From positions 8,625 through 70,353 of the forward strand of contig JAPPHA010000104.1 in the NCBI GenBank assembly GCA_028874915.1: a DNA stretch of 61,729 bases, in the 5' to 3' direction. Of this stretch, positions 17,677 to 25,679 are shown piece after piece. The DNA comes from Paracoccaceae bacterium. GTDB lineage: Bacteria > Pseudomonadota > Alphaproteobacteria > Rhodobacterales > Rhodobacteraceae. Numbering within the stretch: the first letter of the stretch is position 1; each line of letters opens with the position of its first letter. Made by a program: the position numbers and the translations under genes. The notes beneath the pieces are model-generated. The model made no database searches. It was not told the DNA's origin and worked only from the letters and a program-made list of their open reading frames with translations.

Positions 17677-18438
17677 ATGTCCCAGCGCCACCGCGCCCAT
17701 GATCCGAGGTTCCACGACCTCGTGGACATCAATGCGGATGTGGACCAACTCGGAACCGGCTTCACGTTCACGGAGGGGCCGATCTGGCATCCGGTGGACC
17801 AGCATCTCCTGTTTTCCGACATGCCTGGGGACGTTCGGCGGCGCTGGACCCCCGACGGCCGGGTCAGCGAAGCCATGCGCCCGTCCAACAAGGGCAACGG
17901 CATGACCTATGACCGGGCCCACAACCTCCTCGTCTGCGAACACGCCACCAGCTCGGTGGCACGGTTCACTCCGGACGGGCGGAGGGAGGTGCTCTGCTCC
18001 CGCTTCGAAGGAAAGGAACTCAATTCGCCCAATGACATCTGCGTCCGCTCGGACGGTTCGGTCTACTTTACGGATCCCACCTATGGGCGGATGGAGCATT
18101 TCGGAGTGCCGCGCCCTGTGCAGCAGGGATTCCAGGGGGTCTACCGGCTGCCGCCCGGGCCCCCGCCCCGGGGCGCACCCCCCCAGGGGAGCGGCCCCGA
18201 AAATTTAACCCACCCCCAACGGCGCGGTTTTAGGCCGTGTGTGCGGGTTAATTGGGGTAAATTTACCGTACCCCACTTTGGGGCGTTTGCACATTTGCGG
18301 CGGCCCGCCCCGTGTCCCGCTGTTATCCCGGGGGGCCACCCGGCCGCCGCGGGCCCCCGGCCCGGGCGACGAACCGCAGCTGGTCAGCGACCGCTACATG
18401 TTCACCCAGCCGAACGGCCTCTGTTTCAGCCCTTGTGA
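17677..18438 (+). CDS. SMP-30/gluconolactonase-family protein, N-terminal part, interrupted by a damaged block
   Basis: Residues 1 to about 160 are a good SMP-30 beta-propeller: FTFTEGPIWHP (with the metal-ligand Glu), SNKGNGMTYD, ELNSPNDICVRSDGSVYFTDPTYG (with the ligand Asn). From about position 18160 the translation becomes meaningless Pro/Gly/Arg sequence. The homologous continuation (PQLVSDRYMFTQPNG) resumes in another frame near 18372. The real gene therefore runs 17677-19438 and is broken here either by mutation or, more likely, by a damaged sequence block. Ribosome site ggggaga; 23 nt after the previous gene. Confidence 0.7.
   Translation: MSQRHRAHDPRFHDLVDINADVDQLGTGFTFTEGPIWHPVDQHLLFSDMPGDVRRRWTPDGRVSEAMRPSNKGNGMTYDRAHNLLVCEHATSSVARFTPDGRREVLCSRFEGKELNSPNDICVRSDGSVYFTDPTYGRMEHFGVPRPVQQGFQGVYRLPPGPPPRGAPPQGSGPENLTHPQRRGFRPCVRVNWGKFTVPHFGAFAHLRRPAPCPAVIPGGHPAAAGPRPGRRTAAGQRPLHVHPAERPLFQPL
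18160..18370. other. Anomalous G/C-run block inside the SMP-30 gene
   Basis: Long runs of C and G and self-complementary words, with short AT islands such as AAAATTTAA and GGGTAAATTT, unlike the codon-structured DNA on both sides. It replaces only the short propeller loop between VYRLPP and PQLVSDRYMF and shifts the frame. It has the same look as positions 1-115. A sequencing or assembly artefact over a hard GC hairpin is the simplest explanation. Confidence 0.55.
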
Positions 18439-19438
18439 GCGCTTCATGTGGGTCAATGACACGATGCAGGCGAATATCCGCCTGTTCGACGTCGCCGACG
18501 ACGGGCGCCTGGTCAACGCCCGCATCTTCGCGACCGGAATCCGGGACAGCGCCCGGCCCGGCCTTCCGGACGGAATGAAGGCGGACACGGCCGGCAATGT
18601 CTGGGTGACTGCGCCGGGCGGCATCTGGGTCTACAGTTTCGACGGCACCCATCTGGGCGAGATCGGTATCCCGGAGCAGTCAGCCAACCTCCATTGGGGC
18701 GGCGAGGCCTGGGACCGGCTGTTCGTTTGCGCCACCACATCCCTCTATGCACTCACGACGAAGGCCCGTCCCCGCCGCGAACCCTTCATGGAGGCCGCGC
18801 AGCCGGCGGCGACCCGTGCCGGTGCCGACGCGCTCGGAATCGAACCGTCTCGTACGGCGCTCATCATCCAGGACATGCAGAACGACGTGATCATCGATGG
18901 CGGCGCATTCGCGGCGAGCGGGGCGCCCGACCACGCCCGCGACCAGAACGCCGTCGCCAACGCCCGCCGCCTCGCGATCGCCGCGAGGCAGCGGGGGGTG
19001 CTGGTCATTCACGTCTGGTTCGTCTGCGAGCCGGGGCATCCGGCAATGACCCGGAATTCTCCGCTGTTCCGGGGGGTGATCGAGGCGAATGCGCTGGTGC
19101 GGGGCAGTTGGGGGGCGGCCCCGGTTGCCGGCCTTGAGCCGGAAGCGGCGGATCTGACGGTCGAGAAGATGACCATGAGCGCCTGGGAAAGCGGGCGTCT
19201 GGAAACCTACCTGCGGGGCGCGGGGATCGACACGCTGATCAACACCGGGGCCTGGACCAACATGAGCGTCGAGCACACGGCCCGGACGGCTGCCGACAAG
19301 GGGTTTCGCGTGATCCTGCCCGAGGATGCCTGCGCCACCATGAATGCCGAATGGCATCGAGCTTCGATCGACTATGCGATGCAGAATGTGGCCACGGTTA
19401 CCAGCGTCGATGCCGTGATCGCCGCTTTCGGCGGCTGA
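18239..19438 (+). CDS. SMP-30 C-terminal part fused to an isochorismatase-like hydrolase domain
   Basis: The real coding sequence starts near 18372. The first part completes the SMP-30 propeller (MFTQPNGLCFSPCERFMWVND, the metal-ligand Asp in PDGMKADTAGNVWVTAPGG). After a short linker from about 18790 it continues into an isochorismatase/cysteine-hydrolase domain: RTALIIQDMQNDVI with the catalytic Asp, the catalytic Lys in TVEKMTMSAW, and GAWTNMSVEHTARTAADKG. In this family the nucleophile is the Cys of 'TNMCV'; here it is Ser, so the usual amide-hydrolase chemistry may be altered or lost, or a Ser-type subfamily exists. The joint protein would be about 560 aa: a lactonase plus amidase-like fusion closing the operon. 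Confidence 0.75.
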   Translation: MCGLIGVNLPYPTLGRLHICGGPPRVPLLSRGATRPPRAPGPGDEPQLVSDRYMFTQPNGLCFSPCERFMWVNDTMQANIRLFDVADDGRLVNARIFATGIRDSARPGLPDGMKADTAGNVWVTAPGGIWVYSFDGTHLGEIGIPEQSANLHWGGEAWDRLFVCATTSLYALTTKARPRREPFMEAAQPAATRAGADALGIEPSRTALIIQDMQNDVIIDGGAFAASGAPDHARDQNAVANARRLAIAARQRGVLVIHVWFVCEPGHPAMTRNSPLFRGVIEANALVRGSWGAAPVAGLEPEAADLTVEKMTMSAWESGRLETYLRGAGIDTLINTGAWTNMSVEHTARTAADKGFRVILPEDACATMNAEWHRASIDYAMQNVATVTSVDAVIAAFGG

Positions 19439-19586
19439 ACGCGCTCGTCGGCCGTCTGCCGGGTTCGGGAATTTCCATTGGTGAACGAGCCGGATCCACC
19501 ATGCCGGGCACCTTGAGCGTTCTTGCGGCTGATTGCCGTCGTCATGACCGGTCCGACCCGTCATAGCTGGGCCATGGCAAAATTAC

Positions 19587-19850
19587 TTGATCTACGACGC
19601 AAAGGTGCGGTTTTCGGAAGTCACCCGACGCGAACGCGAGGGCAGGACCGCTAATGTGTCCTGTCGGTACGAACCGGTGGTGGAAATTCGAGCGACCAGA
19701 CGGTCTGTGACACCGACGCTCGAAGAACGGCTGGCGAACCTTGAACACAAAAGTGTTCTCGTGCGCCCGGCGCTTCCGAAACGGTCTCGCCGGTCTGTAG
19801 AACGGAGGAATCGAGCGCTGGCGCGGTTTCTTTGCGATTGCGGCGAATGA
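19587..19850 (+). CDS. Phd/YefM-type antitoxin, probably partly decayed
   Basis: 87 aa read from a TTG: IYDAKVRFSEVTRREREG followed by EPVVEIR matches the DNA-binding N-terminal half of Phd/YefM antitoxins, and the C-terminal PTLEERLANLEHKSVLV part fits alphaproteobacterial members. No ATG or GTG exists in this frame between the in-frame TGA at 19545 and position 19587, so the original start may be lost. The stop overlaps the toxin ATG (ATGA), the normal arrangement for these modules. It is expected to neutralise the following PIN toxin and repress the operon. Confidence 0.6.
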   Translation: MIYDAKVRFSEVTRREREGRTANVSCRYEPVVEIRATRRSVTPTLEERLANLEHKSVLVRPALPKRSRRSVERRNRALARFLCDCGE

Positions 19851-20248
19851 GCGTCGCCTATGCCGACACCTTGGTGTTGAAGGCCATTGTCTTCGACGGA
19901 CCCGGTGCGGCTGTGTATTCGCGCCATCTGGACAGGTTTTTCCGCGTGATGTCCTCAAACTGGCTTGAAGTCGAGTTGCGGGCGGCGTTCGCCCGCGAAA
20001 ACCTGGGCTTCCAGGAAACGGCGATGGCGGGCATCGATTGGATTCTTCCAAACAGGACGCTTGCCCCGGAGTTCGCGGTTATACTGCAGGCTGGCTATTT
20101 GCGGGGCACCGATCCTTGGCATGTCGCTACGGCGCCATGTGTTTCCCTTCGATCCGGCGGGCTCAGTTTCGCGACGCTCGTTGCCCGGAAAAACGACGTT
20201 GCGGCGGCATTGGGCCATGTGATTCCGTGGGACAGAGATCTGCCATGA
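19847..20248 (+). CDS. VapC-like PIN-domain toxin
   Basis: 133 aa starting at the ATG that overlaps the antitoxin stop. PIN-domain features are AYADTLVLKAIVFD (first Asp), SSNWLEVELRAAFARE (acidic residue), WILPNRTLAPEF, and YLRGTDPWHVATA (third acidic site). The fourth site, usually the Asp of 'FxTLD', reads FATLVARKND here, so one catalytic acid appears lost. VapC toxins are ribonucleases that cut tRNA or rRNA. Possibly a decaying module; the upstream antitoxin also lacks a normal start. Confidence 0.68.
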   Translation: MSVAYADTLVLKAIVFDGPGAAVYSRHLDRFFRVMSSNWLEVELRAAFARENLGFQETAMAGIDWILPNRTLAPEFAVILQAGYLRGTDPWHVATAPCVSLRSGGLSFATLVARKNDVAAALGHVIPWDRDLP

Positions 20249-20763
20249 TCTGCTTCCCAAGTCCCGTAACCGTCCAACGAAGCCCACGACAAACCGTGAA
20301 ACCGCCTTTGAGCCGGCCATGATGAGAAATCGGATCAGTCCGGCTTACGGCCCTGACCGGCCTGGATCTCAAACTCCAGTCCTGATGAAAATTGCCGGAA
20401 TAATCGGAATCACCTTTCGGAACCCACAGGGTCATAGGGGACCGCATATTCCGATTCCGAGGCGATCATAGGTCGGCGGTCGAGAGATCTTATTCCGGCC
20501 GTTGTCCCTTCACTCGGGAGCGTGGGGCACACGCGACCGATAGGAGTGCGACTCGACCGACCGACCGGACCTGGGAAGGCCTTGGTGCGGCAACCCGACG
20601 TCCTTGACGCAATTCAGCGCCAACTGGACTTCCAGCCGCGGTTTCAGTCGGGTTCAATCGCGAACACGTACGCCGCTGCAATCTGCCGGGCCAACTCAGC
20701 ATCAGGATCGATAAACCCGGATCAAAAAATTGCGCCAACTGAAATTTGTGTATATATTTGCGC
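20249..20763. other. Intergenic region without a recognisable gene
   Basis: About 515 bases between the PIN toxin and hicA. Several short frames are open on both strands, but none shows a known motif or codon bias. The AT-rich stretch just before hicA (about 20722-20760, including TATATA) probably holds the hicAB promoter. Confidence 0.5.
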
Positions 20764-20946
20764 ATGCTGACAAACAGCCGGGATATCGTCAAACGGCTCA
20801 AGGCCGAAGGGTTCAAGCTGGTAAGCGTCAAGGGGTCGCACCACAAATTCAGGTGCGGGGCTATCACTGTGGTTGTGCCCCATCCGAAAAAAGACCTTCC
20901 GGTCGGCACCGCACGGAGCATCGCAAGACAGGTCGGCTGGATTTGA
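20764..20946 (+). CDS. hicA: HicA-family mRNA interferase toxin
   Basis: 60 aa: MLTNSRDIVKRLKAEGFKLV, then VKGSHHKFRCG with the catalytic His, then VVVPHPKKDLPVGTARSIARQ, a textbook HicA double-stranded-RNA-binding-like fold. The ATG at 20764 gives the usual 60-residue length; a TTG at 20746 would add six residues. hicB follows after 9 nt in the same direction. HicA cleaves mRNA and is held inactive by HicB, which also represses the operon. Confidence 0.9.
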   Translation: MLTNSRDIVKRLKAEGFKLVSVKGSHHKFRCGAITVVVPHPKKDLPVGTARSIARQVGWI

Positions 20947-20955
20947 GGAGTCCCC

Positions 20956-21345
20956 ATGCACTTCATCGCAATCATCGACAAAGATCCCGACAGCGCCTAC
21001 GGAATCCGGTTTCCCGAGGTACCCGGGTGCTTTTCGGCCGCTGACACCGTCGAGGAGATCGTTCCCAATGCCATCGAGGCGTTGAGCCTGTTCTTCGAGG
21101 ACAGAAAGCTGGTGACCCCACTTGGCATTGAAGTCGTTCGCGAGCAGGCCGCTGAGTCTCTCGCCGAGGGCGCCGTTCTCATGATGATTCCGTTTGTTGG
21201 TGACCGGAGGAGGGTCGTGCGTGTGAACTTGAGCCTTCAGAAGGGATTCCTTGACACGCTCGACGAGGCTGCGCACACGCGCGGCATGACCCGCTCCGCG
21301 TTTGTCGAAAAGGCCGCGATGCGGGAAATCCTTGATCCGGCGTAG
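20956..21345 (+). CDS. hicB: HicB-family antitoxin with C-terminal ribbon-helix-helix
   Basis: 129 aa. The N-terminal HicB domain is MHFIAIIDKDPDSAYGIRFPEVPGC... with the conserved 'VPGCFSAADTVEE'. The C-terminal part VRVNLSLQKGFLDTLDEAAHTRGMTRSAFVEKAA is a ribbon-helix-helix DNA-binding domain. This two-domain form both inhibits HicA and binds the operator. The start ATG has the ribosome site GAGGAG 7 nt upstream. Both partners look intact, unlike the two Phd/VapC pairs nearby. Confidence 0.9.
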   Translation: MHFIAIIDKDPDSAYGIRFPEVPGCFSAADTVEEIVPNAIEALSLFFEDRKLVTPLGIEVVREQAAESLAEGAVLMMIPFVGDRRRVVRVNLSLQKGFLDTLDEAAHTRGMTRSAFVEKAAMREILDPA

Positions 21346-22286
21346 TGGGAATCGATCGCCCGTGCGAGCGTCGGATAACAGACTTTAGGCGGCCGTTCGC
21401 GCCTTGGCGCGATCGGCACAGGGCTGGCGTGCTTGCGGGTCGGTGTTCGTCTGAGGCTCCGGGCTTCCGATTTGTTCGAAGGCGGGCAGGACTAGGGCGT
21501 CGTCGGCGCCACGTCGCATGCCTAGCAGCGGCGAAGCCATGGGGCTCTCACGAAACTAGCAATTTGCTAGTTTCGTGAGGCACTTACCTACCTGAAAAAA
21601 CCCATTCTTTGGTGTTGAAAACGGGTTCCGCACTCAATTACGGTTCCCGCCAACGGTTCGCCTCCGGCATGGCCTTTCGGTTTGCGCGAGGGTTCGTTGC
21701 GGCACGCTTGCTGGCGGAAAGATGCCGGAGACGATGTGTTCCGTGTTGTGTGCGAGGAAGGATTCGACAATGCGCTTGACGTAGCCCGGGATCCCCGGTG
21801 GTACAATAAGGTCCGGCGGCCCAGCGGCCTGGCGATGCGCCCTCCGGTCAGACCCATAGCAGCGACTTCTCACCCCAGGCGCTTCCAACTGCTGTCCTAG
21901 GCTTTGACCATACGCGACATGGCGAGAGACTGCGCTTTGACTACGCCCTGCCGGAGGCGCGTCCGTCGAAACCACCAAATCGTTCAAGACGCGGAAGCCA
22001 GCGTCTGATCGCGTGATGCGATGAAGGCGGCCTGGATCGCGGTCCTGTCCATTTTGGACGTGACCAGTTCAGCCACTAGGTGACATGGCCGCGCATCACC
22101 AGCAACTGGACGGCGCAAACGACAACGGAGACAGGCAAATGGCCAAATTGGACATTCAGATCCTGCATCGCCTTCCGGACAGATAGGCATTCCGGAAGTT
22201 TTCGTACACCCAGCTTCAGGGCCGCGCCGCCACGCCGAGCATCCGAGACAGGTGGCGACCCCGAAATCAATCCAGGAGATTCTTCG
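21346..22286. other. Intergenic region with a palindrome and possible gene remnants
   Basis: About 940 bases with no supportable gene. It contains the 33-bp palindrome at 21547-21579. On the minus strand a short stretch around 21740-21830 reads VPPGIPGYVKRIVESFLAHNTEHIV, which has protein-like composition but no recognised family and no proper start or end. Confidence 0.4.
21547..21579. repeat. Perfect 33-bp palindrome (16-bp arms, 1-nt centre)
   Basis: The left arm at 21547-21562 (CTCACGAAACTAGCAA) is the exact reverse complement of the right arm at 21564-21579, with a single T at 21563. It is too tight to fold as a normal terminator hairpin loop and has no U-tract. It could be an operator for a dimeric repressor, a transposon or MITE end, or a recombination site. 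Confidence 0.85.
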
Positions 22287-23228
22287 ATGAAACGAACTGT
22301 AAGCGTAGTCCGATCCCTCGCCGCTATGTCGGCAGGAAGTCTTCTCGCCGCTTGTGGTGGCAGCGGAGGCAATCCTGGATTGAGCCCCGCAGAAGTGGAC
22401 CGATTGAACGCGGACCCGCGCATCATGCGCCTGGAGCGCATCGTCAACCTTGCGGACACGCTCATTATTCCCCGAACATATAGCCCCTATTCGCTGTCTA
22501 TAGGGGGCCAGACCTTGAGTGGCCGCCTGGTCCAAAACTACCGCTGTTCCGGAACCCGCTGCTACTGGAGTGCCAGCACCCAATTCGGGCGGCAGTCCGG
22601 GACCATCGACCTGAACGATCTCCCCACCAATGTTGGCGTAACGCTCACGCAGGTCACTCTTGGATACCGCGCCGGTTTTGACACCCAAGTTGCTACAGCG
22701 AACCTGACGAATGCCCTCGAAACGGCGGATATCAAGTTCAACCGCTTCCCGAACGCCAAGACCTGGGGCTTCTGGGGCTAGTCTGGATACGCCTTTGTCA
22801 GTGCGGCCGACGGACCGATCCGCGGGACGGTTGATGGAAATACATTCTCTGGCAGCTTCGCCGCGGCCACCGCCGGGATGCTGGCCGACGCTACGGGCAG
22901 GAACCCCAGCGGTAGCGGCAGTGCCACGTGGACCGGCCTTGCCGAAGCGGCCTCCGCTCGGACCTACACTCAGCATTCGGGCACCGCATCGCTCACAATT
23001 CCCAACCTGACCGACCCGAGGATTACTGCTCAGATCATCATCGCCGGATCCAGCATTGGATCGTCTGCGTGGAACGAAATGCAACTGGCCAGAGGCCGTT
23101 TCGGTGGGGGTTCGGCCGGTGTCGACCGAATCGAGGGCGTGCTGGCCGGTTCCAGCCATGAGGAAGCTTGGGGTGTTTTCGATACCGGGAACTGGGTGGG
23201 CGCGTTCGGTGCCCGTCGGTCCCAATGA
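22287..23228 (+). pseudogene. Lipoprotein gene interrupted by an in-frame amber codon
   Basis: Starts MKRTVSVVRSLAAMSAGSLLAAC, a lipoprotein signal with lipobox LLAAC, after the ribosome site AGGAG at 22273. After 164 codons a TAG at 22779 interrupts ...WGFWG*SGYAFVSAADG. The same frame then stays open to 23228 through IRGTVDGNTFSGSFAAATAG, SATWTGLAEA, LTIPNLTDPRITAQ and VFDTGNWVGAFGARRSQ. The pattern of Gly-rich strands ending in GVFDTGNWVGAFGARR resembles outer-surface beta-barrel lipoproteins of the transferrin-binding-protein-like type. A Trp codon (TGG) probably became TAG. Unless the stop is suppressed, only the N-terminal half is made. Confidence 0.75.
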
Positions 23229-25182
23229 TGCGGAGGGACCCAGAAAGATACGCGCTGCCTCGGCATTGGGTGGACAGGCCATCATTTCGGAGGCAGGCAA
23301 AAGGTCGAGGCGGAACCCGATCGAATTGAGGACGCCGGCCTCATTTCAATTGGGAAAGGCCATGCCACACTGGCTGCAATGGGTTTTGTCGTAGTCGGTC
23401 CGCTTGACCTAAAGCGTCTGCAGCAGACGCCGGGCATCGAGTGTGCGAAGTGCACAGCCGGCGTTTTCGGCGCCCAGAGAGCGAAACTGTGCCAAGAAAC
23501 GCCAAACCTTTGCAATCGCACTTGAATCGCCGACTGCATCATGCTTGCCGGCATGACGCGGATTGACTTGAGTCCACAGCCTAGGATGAAGCAGTCAGGA
23601 CCAGGTCACACCCTATCAGCCAAACCGCAGACAATAGCCAAATCCACGCGCTTCTTGTCCGCCGCCGTCATCAAGACCGCTGCCGAGACGGATCCAGGAA
23701 AATTCGGGGCCAGGAGTAGTCCGTTCATGGCCTTCGTATTGCGATTTCGGTTCTTCGGTCGCGGAATATCAACCAAGTGACGCTGGCCTGCCGTTTTGCA
23801 GGCTCGGCGTCCATTGCTAGCGGTCAACGACCACGACTGTCCCGATCGCGATGCCTTGGGAAAGGGCTATCGTTGGCAACCGTGCATACTGTCAAGGGAT
23901 TCGCCTATGGCTTCGTGGGCATGGGCCGGGGTCGCTTCTTCGCAATCCTGAATTCACAGTCCTCAATCGTATCTTCTGCCCCTCCGCCCCGTTGCTGGCA
24001 CCAACGCGTGATCACCCGGCTTACCGTACGCTCGTCATCGCTTCGCAACCTTTCTTCGCGCAACACAATGTGTCGGCCGCTTATTGTCTTTATCACAACA
24101 CCGTTCCAGCAGCACAATCGCATCCGCAGCGGCGGTGCATAGCAAGGTTCATCGAACCCGCGCGCACTGATCCAGTTTATATAGCGGAAACGATTTCGGG
24201 CTCGACACTCCGCCATACTTCAACAGTGCCCTTGGAATACAAGAGCCAGTTGTCCGCACGGAACCTTGCGACTAAATGCTGCCCGTCCACCAATACGATC
24301 CGCTGCTCGACCCAGACCGCTTCGCCGATCTAGGCGGTTTTGGTCGACCAGTGTCCTGTTCCGATCGCAACAGGCACTCGCGAATCGGCGTGGTCGTGTT
24401 TGCCACTTACCCAAGTGCCGTTCTCGCCGTGGCCATCGGATATCGGATACGCCGTTTCAACTTTGCCGGGCTCGATTCTGTCAACAACAATTGTTCCGAA
24501 AGTTTGGTGCCGGGAATCTCCGATCTCGGTTCAGTCATCGTCAAGCAGTCCGTCCAGTTACTCCATTCCCCCTATGATCCGGAAAACGTCCCCCTGAGAC
24601 TTTAACGCCAAAAAACTCGAGCACCGGACCCGGGTCGCCCGGAAGGGTATCCTCGATAGGGACATCGTTCTTTGTTCGGCTGGTCCACTGATAACGGTCC
24701 TGTTTGCGCACATGTAACGCCTGGCGTGTGCGAGGCCCGCGCCGCCAGCAGCTCCGGCCGCGGACGGTCCGCCGGACCACCGTGTCATTCATCCAGATGC
24801 CCGCAGCGGGCATCATTCTCTGTGTCCCCGAAAGCACGGCCCCGATCCCTCGACATGTCCAGATCATTCACTCCGATCAACTCTTTTTGTCGGCTTGACC
24901 TTGAGTGCGTGGCCCTTCAAGTCCGGCATCCCGAGAAAGCAACTTCATTCTCGATCCGATCGCTGCCACAATCGGAAAGAGGTCGACCATCGTCTATGCT
25001 CTTTTTTTCCAACAAGGATGTTCGAATCGGTTGCGACGTTGCCAATCCCGATGCAAGCCCTCGGTCCCTCATGCCATCCATAGAAATGGGATCGGTACTC
25101 CTGGGCCGTTCCGCGTATTTTTCCGCTTGCGGATTTCGTTGAAGGCTGCGTGATGGCGAAATCTGGCAGCTACGCCGAGTGA
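23229..25182. other. Nearly 2 kb with no supportable gene
   Basis: Both strands carry only short, unconvincing frames with no recognisable motif. The neighbouring pseudogene fragment at 25183-25407 suggests this stretch includes the decayed body of the gene that preceded the SWIM/SNF2 helicase. No repeats, RNA genes or insertion sequences were recognised. Confidence 0.45.
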
Positions 25183-25407
25183 ACCTGGGGCCGCGGTGAC
25201 AAGGAATTCGCCAAGAAACACTCTGCAGAATCGCTGCGGATCAGGTCGGCCTTGAACCCGAAACCGGAGTTCCGGTACGAGACTTGGAAATGGGGGGCAA
25301 TGCTCCACTACCCGTTTGACGTGCAACTTTCATTCGTCGCGTGGTTCCTTGAAGCCTTGGACTTGCCGCCAGAAAGCGCGGCCATCCTCTCTTCGAAATC
25401 CTCATGA
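25183..25407 (+). pseudogene. C-terminal remnant of an unknown protein, coupled to the helicase gene
   Basis: The frame opens after a TGA and reads ...GDKEFAKKHSAESLRIRSALNPKPEFRYETWKWGAML..., then HYPFDVQLSFVAWFLEALDLPPESAAILSSKSS before TGA at 25405. The composition is clearly protein-like, but there is no start codon context and no N-terminus. Its stop overlaps the ATG at 25404, the coupling typical of co-functional genes, so it is the tail of a gene that was translated with the SWIM/SNF2 helicase. The family was not recognised. Confidence 0.5.
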
Positions 25408-25679
25408 GGCTACGACGAGAATTCGAGATGAACACTCACGACAAAAAACCGACTCCTGCGGCCAGGCGCACGAAACTGAAGGCCCCGAAATTCCTGGGTT
25501 GGAAAACAAGTGATGAAGACGAAATCGAACGAAGGCGCTGGAGAGGGATCACGGATGTCGGTGAGTTCAGCAACCTTGAACCGGAGTTTGGGCAATTCGG
25601 GACGTTCGAGGTCGCCTCAACGTCCGGATCCTCCTATTTTGTTGAAATTCGCGACCTAAAGGAACTGCGGAATAGTTGA
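25404..25679 (+). pseudogene. SWIM/SNF2 helicase gene, 5' fragment before a frameshift
   Basis: 91 codons from ATG 25404 (a second ATG at 25428): MRLRREFEMNTHDKKPTPA..., then FEVASTSGSSYFVEIRDLKELRNS, then TGA. The homologous continuation is a SWIM zinc finger beginning C-T-C-K-D, found in the next frame immediately after. Adding one base near 25673-25677 (AGTTG-ACG read as AGT TGC ACG) restores NSCTCKDFS. So this is the first part of the following helicase gene, separated by a one-base deletion or a sequencing error. Confidence 0.7.

Noticed and set aside
21984-23300. 438-codon minus-strand frame over the lipoprotein gene
   Set aside because: It covers a gene with a clear signal peptide, lipobox and ribosome site on the other strand; the frame itself has no motif.
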